Below are positions 1-19,229 of a DNA stretch of 64,000 nucleotides, piece by piece (positions within the stretch are counted from its first letter, which is position 1; the number at the start of each line of letters is the position of its first letter). A program made the translations under genes and the position numbers. Source of the stretch: Hydractinia symbiolongicarpus (lineage: Eukaryota; Cnidaria; Hydrozoa; Anthoathecata; Hydractiniidae); contig NC_079875.1 of the NCBI RefSeq assembly GCF_029227915.1, positions 17,911,001-17,975,000 of the forward strand, given 5' to 3'. The notes beneath the pieces were generated by a model. It saw only the letters and a program-made list of their open reading frames with translations, was not told the origin of the DNA and made no database searches.

Positions 1-1719
1 ATTTAGATTATTGATTAGCCCTGTTCATGGTGGAGTATTTCCAACTTCACATTACCGGGGGGCTGGCAAGAGGCAAATCCGCCCCTCTTCTCCTAATAAC
101 TATTTTTCTGAAACGCTTTCGAAAACGGAATAATACTTTACACCAAAAGAATAAAATGGGTAAAAACAATTTCACTTTACGTGGTAACGTTATCGTTATG
201 TTATCCGAATCTTTAAACTTGTCCAAAAAAACACCGCTCGCTTAAAATCCAATTACTTCGGTTTCTAAAACGAATTATAAAATGCAGCTTTGGTGATTAA
301 TCTACCAGATTTTTTGTTATCTTTAAAACAAACAACTTCAGTAACTCCTAATATTCAAAATACTACACGTTCTGTCAACCAGCAAAGCGCTTGTGGAAAC
401 AAATTTTCAGTTTTAATGCAGATTTACTAAATAAATTTTAATGCTAGTTTTTCATATCTATTCTAGTTTAGTGCTGAAAAGAGAGGGGAAAAAGTATAAT
501 CCTGTCTTATTATTTTTTTCTTTTTAACTGTCTCTTCACCTTTCAATGACATGCTTCTGGCGCTTTATCCTACTTTGTGGCATGCTTGCATTTACATTAA
601 GTGTTTAAATTGAAAAAAATATTTCAGAAAGGCAAGATAGGACATTCTTGATGTAACTCTTTTGTAGGCTAGTGAACTGAATATGTACCATACAGTTTTC
701 GATTCGAGGAATAAAGTTCTAGCCGAAACATAATAAAAAGAACTATCATATTATTATTAGTGCACTATGTAAACAAGAAATAAAAATTGTAGCTGCATAA
801 AAGCGGTTATTAAATCAGTACAAAAATATTCAAAGACATACAGGAGGTAATGATGCCCATTATGTAAGAAAGAATTTGTGTTAAAAAATAAACTTATTTA
901 GATTAAAAAAACATACTTTTCCACATATTCTAAACATGAATTCACGACAGTACGCCTAAATTTGTCAAGTATTGTATTGAGATTTGTGTTCAGTAAAGTT
1001 GACGTGCAATCGGTGAAACAATTTGCGAAGTAATCAAAGTGGATATTGCGTGGGAAACATAAATGTTTTTTTTTTTTTTTTGAAAAGATAGAATGGCGCA
1101 ATTTGACAAGGGTAAAAAATGGTTCCACGAAATGAGTAAAAACATATCACATACCATTTTAAAAAAACTCCAGCGAAAATTGACATTGCAGAAATTGTAA
1201 AAAAATAGACAAACCTGAAAACTAAACACAAATCAAAAAAAAAAAAAAAAAAAAAAAACCCCGCAGAAGTACGATATTTTATTATATCCACGTAGTCAGT
1301 ATGTTTGGTCAAGCCGTAAGACTATAAAATCTTCAAAGAAAAATTACTTCTGTGCGCGTTTTCAAGCTTAAAGGGCAACTTTTAATGATTACTCACGCAA
1401 ACCTCTCCGTAATTTTGTTTCGGAAGAACCTGCGTTATGGCACTTGTTGTTAGAATTTTCCTAAGTTTGATGGCCAGCGTACGTTTACGATAGCGTGGTG
1501 CATTTTAACGGCAAAACAAGAGATGAAAAGGTCGAAACATATCTTCGGATCTGATCCACACTACGTCGTACGTGCTATGATGTACAGTACTTTCAGTAGT
1601 GAAAATGGCAGCAAAGAGGTAGCCGGCAGTAAATTTCTGCGGGCTAAATCCGTGGAAAATAAACCTAGGTTTTGTTATTTAGTACAGCGATGACATTGTT
1701 TTAAATTACATATTACAAT
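1..1719. other. Left-edge spacer, no gene recognised
   Basis: No reading frame here resembles a known family. The longer open stretches are produced by homopolymers: a T run near 1064-1080 and an A run near 1235-1258. It is the region 3' of the minus-strand TRIM-ANK gene and presumably holds its 3' UTR. I could not find a clear minus-strand AATAAA close to the stop codon. Confidence 0.5.
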
Positions 1720-4700
1720 TTAACAATATTTATTAAAAACATTAAGAAATATTTTTCTTCGGTGTTTTTTTAATAAACATTTAATAGCATCCACATCAGT
1801 AACATCATAAGCAGTTTGCATGGGATTGTTTCGTCTATTTACATCAATTTGTGGTATAGATAACAGTAATTTAACACACTCAATATAATTACGTCGCGAT
1901 GCAAGATGTAGTGGTGTATTACCGTATTTATCTGCATTGTTAATGTTATTGTTGCCATAGTTAATTAGAACTTTTAAAACTTCTTGATGACCATAACCTG
2001 CACTGTAGTGATATGCATTCCATTTATACTTATTCACAGCATACACATCACTACCAGCATCAATTAACATTATTATGATGTTTCTTGGTTTGTTAGTCAT
2101 TGCAGCTGAGATTAAAAGCGTGCTTTTATCGTAAGCACCTTCCATTTTAACGACATTTGGATTGTTTATAAGAATTGCTTGTAATGTCTTTTCGTCGCCA
2201 TTTTCCATGATTTTCTCAACTTCTGAAAACAAATTAGGCCAGAAATGATAACAGAGAATACATTCACAACACAATTACTCGTATATATATTTATTTCTTT
2301 TTGTGAGGTCATTTATCAATGCTGATATATGAGCAGGAAATTGGGAAACTTTCCATGCGTAAAGAAAGTGCTGTGAAGGACAGAAGTTTCGGAAAGGCTT
2401 AAATAATTTTGAGAATATAAGAAGTATCATCACAAAATTGCGTATAGATGACTAGAAAAAGTCCATTTTGCATATTTTTACCCATTGGTGCCAATGTTAG
2501 CATTCAATACTTAGATATTTTGTCGATTTCTTGTTACATTTAAGTTTCAGCTGATAAACTTTGCAAAATTCAATTCCGGTCAAAAACTAGTTCTTTAAAC
2601 ATTGACCCAAACCTCAGGCTTAGCAAATAATTTTTGTTTATAAAAGAGTACTTAAGAAAACGAAAAAACATTTCGTATTCCAAATGTTTTTTTTAAACAA
2701 ACTATTCGACGTCTGATGAAATTTTCGTCACTTTAGACGGCAAAAATTTAAGGTCAAACTTACTGTTATCGGTAGGCAGCTCAAACATCTTTCTCAAATG
2801 AAATTAATTCAGCACTTCTGCTGCAACGATTTTTAGACAACTCGGTAGTTTATTATACTTTGCTTTTTTTACCCTATTTGCGTAACAAGTTGGAGCTGTT
2901 ATTAAAGAATATTATAGTACTAGTCGATAAAATCGATGAACATCCACGTAGGGAAAATAAGAATGGAAAAATAATGGTTATCTAGTTTCGATGAGTTGGG
3001 CATTGCATAAACATAACATTTATTATAAGAAATTTGTTAAGAAGTTTCTCCTTATTTGTAGGCCGCAGAAAATGAAAAACAGGTAAGGAGAAATAAGGGT
3101 TTAAAAATTTTGTTAGCATTAAACTCGCTAAGGTATTAAAATTATTTTTTTTTAATATTTGCATACCCGTTGCCTTCACCGTATAAATCTTCAAATACAT
3201 AAATATTATAAAAAGCAGGAAAATGTATAGGTTGACGAACAGTTACAGAAATATTAAGGTTAAAAGATTTTTGATGACGACATAAACCCAGGTTTGGATA
3301 TTGACATTAGATTAATGTTGTTACCCTCGTGCCCTTACCAGAGAAAATTTAACATTTGACACATATCATTTTTGGCTAACTTCGAGACAAAATGAACACA
3401 TCCACACACTGTTCGTGTATTGTAAATATAGATACACCCGTACCTTCAAATGTATAAGATTTTTTAAATTTCTCTGTTTCTTTTGCCTTGATGTCCCTAT
3501 AAAGCAGAAATAAAATAGAAAAAAGAATTCTACGTCTTGGCGAGATGCTCTAGTTTGTTTTGATGGCTGGTTTTATGCTAGTTAGGTAGCCGCTATCTAC
3601 ATCAGTAAACTGAAAACAAATTTTACAAAGAATACCTTGCTACGCTGCACATTTTATAACCATAGTGTTGGGCATATTTTCAAAACTCCTTATAATTTAC
3701 AACTAAAAGAATGTATATTATTTTACCTTAGATTATTTATGTTAGATATTATATTTACGTACTTAAATTGAAGCTGAAAAATGTAGTTTTTTTTAAAGGG
3801 GTATCAAAAAAGGCTGTTGATTTATGGCTTAGTCGTTTACACCAAAATCGAACTAAGTGAGGACAAAACAACATCGAGAATCATTTTGAATATCACAATT
3901 GGCATTGAAATATAACTGAGAAAAAGCGAAAAACGTTTCTGAACTAGCCAGCTAGCTATACTCTTGAAATTTTCCATAGATACATACAAGACTATTGCAC
4001 ATAAAACCAGTCTAACCAACAACGACTACTCTAAAATCTGTTTGGAGGTATTTATTACCTTCTTAAACAAGCAACATAGTATTTTCTTACCAAATATGGC
4101 TTCTCGTGATGTCGTTGTTAAAATAAACATATTTTACAGGTTGTAGCCCATTTTAACGCAAAGAATACTAAATGGATCCTGTTTTTAAAAAAGCACTGGG
4201 GAAAAGTAGCAATTTCTTCACCACAAAAGTATCTGTTCATAAATAGGTTGTGTATACAGTTGCAAAATGCGTATAATTTGTTGTACTTGACTAAACATCT
4301 TCATTCAAAATACGCAAGCTCCTTATAGCCACTTAATATATACATACATTCGTGTTTACGTAACAGAAAGTAATTTCAATTGACCTGCTATTTAAACGGT
4401 TAAGAACAATGAGGTTGGTTACAACAGAGTTAGATCTCATATCTCACTAATATGGTATGTTTATACAACGTCCCTGTATGTTGCAGTTTATTTTGTTTTG
4501 CTAAGTTAGCTAACAGCCGAAGTGTTTTACCACTAGGTTATAAGTCCATTGGGCTTATAATGATTGTTAAGCTTGCTAACTAGCCATAAGGCTTGGTGTT
4601 TGCTGATGGAAAGCTTGAGATGGCAAGCTAGCTAACAGAGACCTAGGCTAAGTAGCTTAGTATACCTTAACTGATGGGGAAAATGGCTGAAAGTGAAGTT

Positions 4701-7700
4701 GGCCAAGTTTTGTTAAAATCATATTTGCCACACAGGGAGAAACAGTATTAACTTGTAGCAGGATAGAGTGGAAATAGTTTAATTAAACAATAGATGGTAG
4801 TTAGTCATTCAATTGTGGAAATAAAATGTAGCTGTAAATAAATGTAGGTGATGGCTTTGGCAGACATCACAAAGTATGGTGTTAGAGTCACCCGGCCGAT
4901 ACTATTTTTTATGACAAATTTTGACATACAGATGAACCAGAATGAGAATAACATATTTTATACCCGTTGTCTTCCCACATTGATTATGATCAAAGAACTA
5001 AATTATTTCTACCTTTTTATCACAGCTCGAACATTATCAGCAGGTTTTTCATTCTCTAAAAAACATTAAAACGATATCTCACCTCTTTAGATTCAGAAAA
5101 ACAATATGCCTACGAGTAATTTCGTAGTTACAAGTAAATAAGTGACGAACTGGAAGCATTTCAAAGGGGGTGAAACGTGCACGGTACTTAAATTAATGAA
5201 AGAAGAAACATGTGAAAATAGTTAAGAAATGTTAGAATAGACAAAACTGTACAACGAAGGAATGTCATGGAAAATATTAACGAGAAGTCCTGCCAGTAAA
5301 GCTGATTATTAAAATATAATAAAATTATACAGTTGTTAAATTAAGAAACGCATTTAATGCAACGAGTGAGTTGATAAGCTTTAAGAAAAATTATGTGACA
5401 TAGTGATATTAAATAATCAACATTATCAGACAAATACTTACTATTTAAACATTCCACTAAATCCATCAAACTTTGCTTTAAATCTAATTGATTACATTTT
5501 ATTTCAGTTTCACTAACGTGACTTACGCAAACAGATTTTTTGCCAGCATCTACACCAGCAGTACTTATATCAATAATGGAAACTGTCAACACGCCCAATG
5601 GATTGAATAACAAGTTCTGATCATCAAAATCTTCTAGATTAGAATTTAGACTCGGAACAGTCGATGGAGCCGATGCAATGCCGCGTAGTTGTCTTTCAAT
5701 TTCCACTTTCTGAGCAACTAACTCAAAATCAGCTTTTGAATTAAATGCGTCAATATAGTCCGAAGCTTGTTTTATTTTGGCATCATCCGTATAACCCGCA
5801 GCAGTAACGTTTTTTCTAAATTCTGAAACTTTTTTATCAAATTTTCTCAACAGGTTTTGGTTCTCGTTATTTAACCGTTCAATATATTGCTCCACTCGTT
5901 TTAATTTTCTTGCTTCCAATTCACAAACTAATTTTTCCCTTTCACTTTCCAAGTTCATAAAGGCTTCATTATATTTTCCTGTTAACCTCTCCAACAAGAC
6001 TTTCGTATCCTTAAAGGTTTCTATAAAAGACTGAAACCACGTCTTCGCTTCAACGCTAAATTCAGCAATAGATTTTCTCCTATGGCTCAAATGATCTCTA
6101 TTTATACAGTATCTGCAAGTGAACATATTTTCACATTCTAGGCAGACCTGCTTTGCAAGAGTGTTATGTTGGTTGCATAATGGTCGAATTTCTTCTAATT
6201 TTTTATCAAAGGTTACGGTTGTGAATGATTTTGGTTGGCAAGTATGCAGTTCCTTGCATTGGTCACAGCTCTGTAGACCACATGTTGTACACATCAAAGC
6301 AATGTCATGCTTGCAATGATCTGTTTGTTGACATAGTGCACGCTGATGACCTAACGATCTAAATACAAAGCGGTACTTGCAGAAGCAGGACGATGTAAAT
6401 TTCTAAATGTAACAACACTTTGCCGGACTGAAAATTCTAATTTTATCAAGTACTGAAGACATCTAAAGTAGTCTTTTTGTTTCACGGCAGAAACGGAACA
6501 CGGACTTGTTTTGTCTCGTTTTATATGGCAACAATGCACATTTTGCGAATTCAGTTTTTTGTTAATATGAGAATGTTAATTTATTAACTTTGAAATCAAA
6601 GCATTTTAATTGAATTTGACATGAAAAGTGTTATTGCCACAATTAAAGGGGAATTTAATTCAAAACTTTATTTAATCCGACTTATGCAAATATACGTCGT
6701 TTTTTTGGAAGGCCAATTAGTACGCATTTAAAAAATAAGCAGTTACAGCAGTTTCTTTGTTTGCTTTATGCATCTGATAATGGGGTAAAATGGTGACAAA
6801 AAAGACTATTTTTGTGCCTTTATACTAAAAGAACAGAACTGGAAACTCAGGCTCAGGGTTCTGATAGCAACTCAGTCCGTTTGCAGCAATTTTTTTCTTC
6901 TTCAAAAGCAAATAATAGTAGAAGATACTATTAAATCATATAACGAAAACAAATTGGTGCAGAGCTACAAGGTTTTAAAGTTTCAGCAATCTTCTGGCTT
7001 GGTTAACAGTTTTTTCTGAGAATCTTCTCAGAAGAAACGTTTAGGGAAATTTAAAATTACTGAGCTACAAGCAATAAGAAATTTAGTCTGTAAACGCCTA
7101 TAAAATGAACAATTCAAAGCACTCCAAATGCTTTAAAATATATAAAAAATTCATAAAAAATTACCCAATTATTAAATAAATTTTTCGATTTTTCATGTCT
7201 TTTTTACTTTCTTGGCTTATCTTTCCTTCTTTTTGACTCCAATTCCATTCCTTGTTTTGCCCGTATTTTTAAGACTTTTCACATATCTGAATCCTTAGTA
7301 CCACTTAGTCTGAGTATTAATTTTATAATGCGGTTACTTATTATCTATATTATAATGCCCGTATACGTCCGTCTGTCCGTCCGTCCGTCACGCAAAATGG
7401 TAGCTTAGCTGCGGCGTGTGAACCCGTGGATTTTTCAACGGCGGGGTAACGACTAGTTTGTCATTATTTAGGATGAAGAACCATGTAATGTGGATATCCA
7501 AATAACTACTTTCGGGAGTCGCCTGTGGCAGATCTTTAGTTGTTCAAGATTTTTAGTTTAGTATTATTAATAACTGTGGGAAGTTTCACGCTTTTAGCTC
7601 ACTTCTCAAAATCAATTTCTTTCCACGAGTCGCGAGTCAAAAGCATTTCATACTTCGTGTTTCAGATCTTAAAAGAAACAGTGGACTTACCCTTGACTCT

Positions 7701-7965
7701 CACTTCCAAACTGATCTATGATGTCTGAAAGCGGATAATTAGTTGATAAAAGTGATGTTGTGTCGTTTTCAGCTATTGTCACGACGCTTTTACATTTCAA
7801 AGGGCAACGAATTTCTGCGCTGCCGTTTTTCTGAAAAACCAGAATGTCATCCAAGCAATTCTTGCAGTACGTGTGTCCACAACTAAGAAATTTAGGGTTA
7901 TCATATGTGTCCATGCAAATCTTACATTCTAGCAAAGCAGAAAGCTGATCTTCGAACATAGCCAT
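1720..7965 (-). CDS. RING / B-box / coiled-coil / ankyrin protein (TRIM-ANK copy 1)
   Basis: Three exons read on the minus strand: 7965-7691, 6358-5442 and 2222-1720, giving 564 residues and a stop. Exon 1 carries a RING finger with ligands C14, C17, C29, H31, C34, C37, C54 and C58. Exon 2 carries a Cys/His-rich B-box-1-like segment (about 101-132), a canonical B-box 2 (C153, H156, C164, C167, C173, C176, H181, H184) and a long charged coiled coil to about residue 330. Exon 3 carries three full ankyrin repeats and a partial fourth. Junctions: donor GGGTAAGT to acceptor TTTAG in phase 2, and donor ATAGTAAGT to acceptor TTTTCAG in phase 1; both keep the frame. Without the second splice the protein would end about 30 residues later without ankyrin repeats. 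RING TRIM proteins are generally ubiquitin E3 ligases, and here the ankyrin part would take the target-binding place (inference). The alternative is two separate genes, which I think less likely because copy 2 has the same junctions. Confidence 0.8.
2223..5441 (-). other. Intron 2 of TRIM-ANK copy 1 (predicted)
   Basis: A 3.2-kb intron between the coiled-coil and ankyrin exons. Apart from a copy of a dispersed repeat starting near 3161, I see no recognisable coding sequence. The short plus-strand frame at 4848-5069 has no family resemblance. Confidence 0.55.
3161..3370 (+). repeat. Dispersed repeat family A, copy 1
   Basis: This stretch contains CCCGTTGCCTTCACCGTATA, then AAAATGTATAGG, then TTTTTGATGACG and CCCAGGTTTGGA in order. 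The same blocks occur in the same order near 50901-51270, and in reverse orientation near 11530-11850. It is a decayed interspersed repeat with no coding capacity seen. Confidence 0.55.
6359..7690 (-). other. Intron 1 of TRIM-ANK copy 1 (predicted)
   Basis: A 1.3-kb intron between the RING and B-box exons. It contains one copy of the GTCCGTCC / CCCGTGGA repeat at 7351-7458 and otherwise nothing I recognise. An AATTAAAGGGGAATTTAA motif near 6641 resembles DNA-transposon ends, but no partner end was found. Confidence 0.55.
7351..7458 (+). repeat. Dispersed repeat family B (GTCCGTCC ... CCCGTGGA), copy 1
   Basis: It begins TAATGCCCGTATACGTCCG, runs through a GTCCGTCC microsatellite, then ACGCAAAATGGTAGCTTAGC and an imperfect palindrome around AACCCGTGGATTTTTC, and ends GACTAGT. 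The same order occurs at 14752-14902, so it is an interspersed element of moderate length with a short tandem core. Confidence 0.7.
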
Positions 7966-8288
7966 TGTATAAAATAATAATTTAAAGTTTTCCTTTAAAA
8001 AAATCTATATGTGAAAAGAATTATAAGCTCGTTGTTTTTTCTAACGTAACGTAATTATAAAGCTTTCAACGTATACGTGTCTGGAATAGATTTTTCGTGA
8101 AACAACATTATAATCCTCTTTACGTCTGTGTTTATTCTAGAAATAAACTTTTAAATAATAGTCATTATGTATTGCTATGGTAGCCACACTTTACCGTTGG
8201 GTTGTGAGTGCACTCCTCCTTTGTGTCTTTAATGACCTTGTTGTGCCACGTCTTTTTCCGTCAAAATTTTTGTTGGTTTAAGTATTAA

Positions 8289-8975
8289 AGCCTAGTTCCC
8301 ACCAACGCGTTTATTATTAAACATATGATTATTACTAAACTCATGGATGCGTTTGTTTTTCATCTAATAAATTATGCGGTAAGATTATGCGTTCACACTA
8401 AACTTAATTTTTGAACAAGTGGTTTGTAAGTATGCATGTGAACAGCGAGGAAATTTTAGAATTAGGCTATCTTTATTTAAGTATGATAAATACTAAAAAA
8501 AATTAAAGACCAAGCCTTGTTCTTCACATAATTTTTTATTTATCACTCTCCAAACCTTGTCTTTTTCCTTATATCCATTTTTAGCTTTATCATACAGACA
8601 GGTGTAAAATCTCGTCAGCTCAGATAGTGATTTCTCTGATACTATTCCTATTTTAGATTCATTACGTATTATTATTTTCAATTTTTGTCACTTTCGTTCT
8701 TTCACTTCTTGTGCAATGCTCTCATGATAGCCACTCTTACTTTGAACATTAGCGGTAAAAACAAAAGATTTCCTTGATGTTGAATAAACTTATGGTAAAC
8801 GCATGATTTTAATATCAAAACTTTTTGATATTAATATAAACGCATTCATAAACATATGTTTATTGCATGCCAAATTGTCATGCGTTAATTTTTACCATTC
8901 CCACCTGTAAGTTAACTCTAAAACTTTTAAAATAAACATATGTTTATCAGCAAACGCATTGGTGGAAACCAGGCT
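8289..8975. mobile_element. PIF/Harbinger-like non-autonomous element
   Basis: Ends are imperfect inverted repeats of about 40 bases: AGCCTAGTTCCCACCAACGC at the left, and the reverse complement of the right end reads AGCCTGGTTTCCACCAATGC. Both continue into an AAACATATG block. A TAA triplet flanks each end directly (8286-8288 and 8976-8978), matching the 3-bp TWA target duplication known for Harbinger elements. The only coding trace is a MADF-like fragment on the minus strand. No DDE transposase is present. Confidence 0.75.
8493..8681 (-). pseudogene. MADF (Myb/SANT-like) domain fragment
   Basis: A 62-codon fragment with the spacing of a MADF domain: LYDKAKNGYKEKDKVWRVI resembles the helix-turn region with the paired aromatic/Trp positions. 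Harbinger elements typically encode a Myb/SANT-type DNA-binding protein beside the transposase, so this fits its position inside the element. It is far shorter than a working protein and lacks a transposase partner. Confidence 0.5.
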
Positions 8976-10169
8976 TAAACAACCTAATTTATGTTTAAAA
9001 CAATGAGATTTTATGTGCAATTTTGCAACTGCCATCCTGGATATCGAGTCCGTTGGGACATAGGGTGAAAGTTAGCGGCTCCGAGACTAATTTTTAAAGG
9101 AGGTGAAAATTTTAAATAAGTGAATATGTCAAACCAATAGCAACCGACCGACGTGGGTGGACCTGCTGCGCTTGTTGCTTTTGCCGATACAAACCAGCCA
9201 GCACTGTCAAAAACTCGTCCCTACGTAGTAACTGATGGAGACAGCAAATAAGGAAAAAAATGTCCTGTATCCAAAGCAAACCGTTGTTTTTGCCTTTCTA
9301 AAACAAAATAAAAAATGGCACCGAAGCTGGGCACTAAAATTTAACTCTCAACAAAAAACAAACAAATAATATTGGGGAACATTTTGCGCCATAACCGAGT
9401 GATGGCGAAGCCCCTTAGGCGATTGATTACCATCATAAAAGAAGTCATAATTACTTGAAATCAGCAAGCTAACGCAAGGCCGAGTAATTTTTTAATAAAA
9501 AATGAACATTAAGTTATTGTATCCAGAAATCATTTTCACTACATTTTTTTAGCAATTTCTACAATTGTTTGTTTTAACCACGCTGTAGTTTACAGATTTT
9601 AGGACTTTCAATTCTTTTTCTACCACGATAAGTTAGTTTACTCCTGTCACCAAAACAGAAATGTGGTTCACTGAGATTTTTGTCGGAGCTGATTGAAAAA
9701 TAGCTGCACTTCACCAACCTCATCCTCAGGGGTTCTTGCTTTTTTGACATTGAGGCCGGCGACGAAGGAACCCCTGGTGTATGATGGTGTGAGTCCTGTA
9801 ATGCGATTAATTCACATCTGACAGACAATCTATTCACACATCATAATATATGCAATGATTTGCTATAAGATGGAGGATTTTGTTATAAAAACATTGAAAT
9901 ATGAGAGGATACCTATCAGAAACGTTAAAAAAGATTCACTAAAAATATGGCGAGCTATACAGTAAATATTTCTACGAAATAAGTTATTTTTGCAGATTTT
10001 CATTGTTAACATAAAAAAAAATAAAGGGTCTTTTTAAAGCTTTGTAAATAACATAACTTTTAACAATTTAGCTACTTGAGAAAAAACATGCAGCTAGATA
10101 AGTAGCTATTTTGCTAACGAGCATAAAGGCAGATGTAATAAGCCATTACACAGCTGAAAGAAAAGGTAA

Positions 10170-10291
10170 CTCCAAACCACTTGCGCGGTATTTCGCTTTT
10201 TGTAGTCGCCATGGATGTTTGCTGAGAAAATGTGTGACGAGCATGAATAGAGTATCAACAGCACAGATGGCTGACAGTAGAAATCCACCAT
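10170..10291 (-). pseudogene. Exon-like fragment with transmembrane segment, copy of the 27-kb exon
   Basis: About 120 bases closely match the exon at 26867-27064, including a hydrophobic stretch read as FLLSAICAVDTLFMLVTHF followed by a basic WRLQKAKYR patch. A TAGTCAG acceptor precedes it, but one T is missing relative to the 27-kb copy just after the acceptor, so the reading frame differs. A possible further exon lies downstream on the minus strand near 9660-9800. The frame change suggests a pseudogene or a diverged paralogue. Confidence 0.45.
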
Positions 10292-11529
10292 CTGACTAAA
10301 AATTTGGCATAAAGAAATATGTTTAACAATGATAACAAATGACTTATTAACAAAATACTGCTGAATTTCCATGTTTTCTCAAAGAAATTTGAACTAATAT
10401 AGTGGTGAAGGTTCAATTGCAAATATCGTAGGAATTTTGCCAGAAATGTGACCAGACATACATATGATATACACTGATATCGTCCCAATGAATCAAATGT
10501 CCAAATTTGTTGAACTTTGGTTGAACTTTGGTTGAATTCTGATTGAGAATGTGGTTTTAACTTTGGTTGAAAATGTTGCCTAATAGAGCATTTAGTCTTC
10601 GCTCGTTAAAGTAGTTCCACATTGTGCTTACGAAATGAAGGAGTAGCAACGTGTGTTTTTATGACAGTGGGTTACATTCGCCATAATAAAAATAGCAAAG
10701 ACAAAAGAAAACAAAATAGTTGTGTTTTTAACAGTTGTTACCTTAACTCTTTAGAGTTTGGATTAGAGCAACTAATGTCGTTTTTCCACTATTTCTGAAA
10801 ATAATTGATTGATTGAACAACATTGTGTAGATATAATGCAACTAACATATTTCCAAATTCGCAGGTTTTATACTTTAACCCTGATACGGTAGACTGAATA
10901 TCAAAATGTGAGAAAGGGGGATGAAAAAGCGCCTGTGGGCATTTATCCCAATCTGCAAATATTTTAGACATTCGCTTTTTTGTTTTATGCTTAGTCAGTT
11001 GCACTGGCAACTTTTAGTAACATTTCTTTAGAAATCTTTTTTTTTAGAATTAGCGAACTACTCCAAATTAGGAGTGAGGCATAAAATTTATAATTCCTGG
11101 CGTTAACCGGATAGTAAAATCAACTTTAACTGTAAATAGTTCTTATTAATTTGAGTTTCTCTATTCTGTGAGATAAGACAGAAAGTTAATTACCTGCTTA
11201 TAATCCGTAACGCATGATTCAGTTTCTTTTCACGTAATGTTTAAGACATATTTTGCAGAATTTATTCTTGATTCTAGACCTCATTTTTTTAGATCCGATG
11301 CCCTCCTTAGATGCTTAGATATTGGCCATTGCTGGAAATTAACCAATTTTTTTGATGAAATTCTTGCAATTGATAAATTGAAATGACATCTTTTAAGATT
11401 ATGATTATCAGAGCATGAAACTTACAACCCATTACAGTGAATCATCTTCTATTACAATAATGCGATATGTCAGTGTGTTTGTAAAGGGCAATTTTAACAT
11501 GAACTTTTTTCCTTTAATGTAACCGGAAG

Positions 11530-11850
11530 TTTTGTCACAAATGTTAATCTACAAATTCATTGACGCGACGTCAATAACACTAATTTAACGTCAAAATCTT
11601 AATATCATAAAGTCATAACAATGCACCTAAAACTTTGAGCCAAGACAACTTGGAAATGAGGTTGCATCAGTGATTTTCCCCACGTGGGTAACTAGGGGCA
11701 ACCTGGGAATAAATTAGTAATTAATAATAAGGTTGTTGGGTCCTCAAATCCGTTTCGGAATATGGACGAGTTAATGATGTCATCCATAGACCTTTAAAAC
11801 ACAATATCTTTGTAACCATTAGTCGAAACCACACGAACCTATACATTTTC
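11530..11850 (-). repeat. Dispersed repeat family A, copy 2 (inverted)
   Basis: ATCCGTTTCGGAATATGGAC, GAGTTAATGATGTCAT and GTGGGTAACTA match the reverse complement of 51015-51130. TTAACGTCAA and ACTTTGAGCCAAG further left also match in reverse. Family and orientation are clear, but the ends are not. Confidence 0.6.
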
Positions 11851-12140
11851 ATGATCAGCGTTTTGAGGTCTACACAATAACAAGAAGGGATTAAAGAATT
11901 TCTGAAATTAAGGTTTTGTTCATTGGCCTTTGCTCACGTCGAGAGTAAATTTCAAAATATTTTATATCTCCTTTAGTGTTCGTTAAAAGCACATGATTCT
12001 ATACGTTTCCTTGATCAGCATTTTAAGCTCTATGCAAATAAATTGAAAAATTAATTTCTTTGTGCATCCACGGGTCATTGTTGACGTCGTCAAAATTGAA
12101 ATGACGGACGTTTTTTATTTCTTTTTTGCGTAGTTTGATA

Positions 12141-12440
12141 TTTCCAAGGGCTTATCGACTATTTATTCCCGTTTATAAAAGTTTTGAAAATCTCTGAATA
12201 GAATTAACGTCTGTCAATAAAAAAAGGCTGACTCATAAAACCTTTTAAATAGCAATTAATGCAAGTATTTATTGACATATTCAATATGTATTTTCAAGGG
12301 CTTATCGACTATTTATTCCCGTTTATAAAAGTTTTGAAAATCTCTGAATAGAATTAACGTCTGTCAATAAAAAAAGGCTGACTCATAAAACCTTTTAAAT
12401 AACAATTAATGCAAGTATTTATTGACATATTCAATATGTA
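12141..12440. repeat. Two tandem copies of a 150-bp unit
   Basis: 12141-12290 and 12291-12440 are nearly identical; I see two single-base differences (TTTCCAAGGG/TTTTCAAGGG and AATAGCAATT/AATAACAATT). The array ends about 290 bases before the start codon of TRIM-ANK copy 2, so it lies in the likely promoter region. Confidence 0.9.
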
Positions 12441-12726
12441 ATCAATCAAGCATTAAGAAATTTTAATAAGGTTTGAAATTAAAACAACTGTAATTACAAG
12501 ATTTATGATAACAAAGCTTGTTTTGATAGCGTATCAGAGTTTTAGACTTTTGCTATCATCAGCAACCAGTTGATGCCAAGACAGGTTGGTTGATTCGAGC
12601 ACTAGCTTTGCAAAATTCGTGTTCTAATAAGGTTCTCTTTATCAAAAAGCGTGTTACTAAAATTATCACTGTAACCTGCTTCACTAAAACATATTTCTCG
12701 TTATATTGTTGACAAATAAAGCAAAA

Positions 12727-19221
<6,495 letters not shown>

Positions 19222-19223
19222 TT

Positions 19224-19229
19224 AATAAA
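19224..19229 (+). terminator. Polyadenylation signal AATAAA of TRIM-ANK copy 2
   Basis: AATAAA occurs three bases after the stop codon of TRIM-ANK copy 2, followed by a T-rich stretch. Signals this close to the stop are possible but short. A later signal cannot be excluded. Confidence 0.4.

Larger units (their letters stand above)
7966..12726. other. Spacer between the two divergent TRIM-ANK genes
   Basis: This 4.8-kb head-to-head spacer presumably carries both promoters. I recognise a Harbinger-like element (8289-8975), an exon-like transmembrane-coding fragment (about 10170-10291), a family A repeat (11530-11850) and a 150-bp tandem duplication just upstream of copy 2. I do not see long inverted-repeat arms joining the two genes; only the coding exons remain recognisably alike. 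Confidence 0.5.

Noticed and set aside
898-1312. Overlapping minus-strand frames rich in Phe and Lys
   Set aside because: They are created by T and A homopolymers and show no family resemblance.
9574-9837. 87-codon minus-strand frame
   Set aside because: The frame shown has no resemblance. Another frame here might be a tail exon after the 10.2-kb fragment, but the needed donor is non-consensus, so I did not call it.
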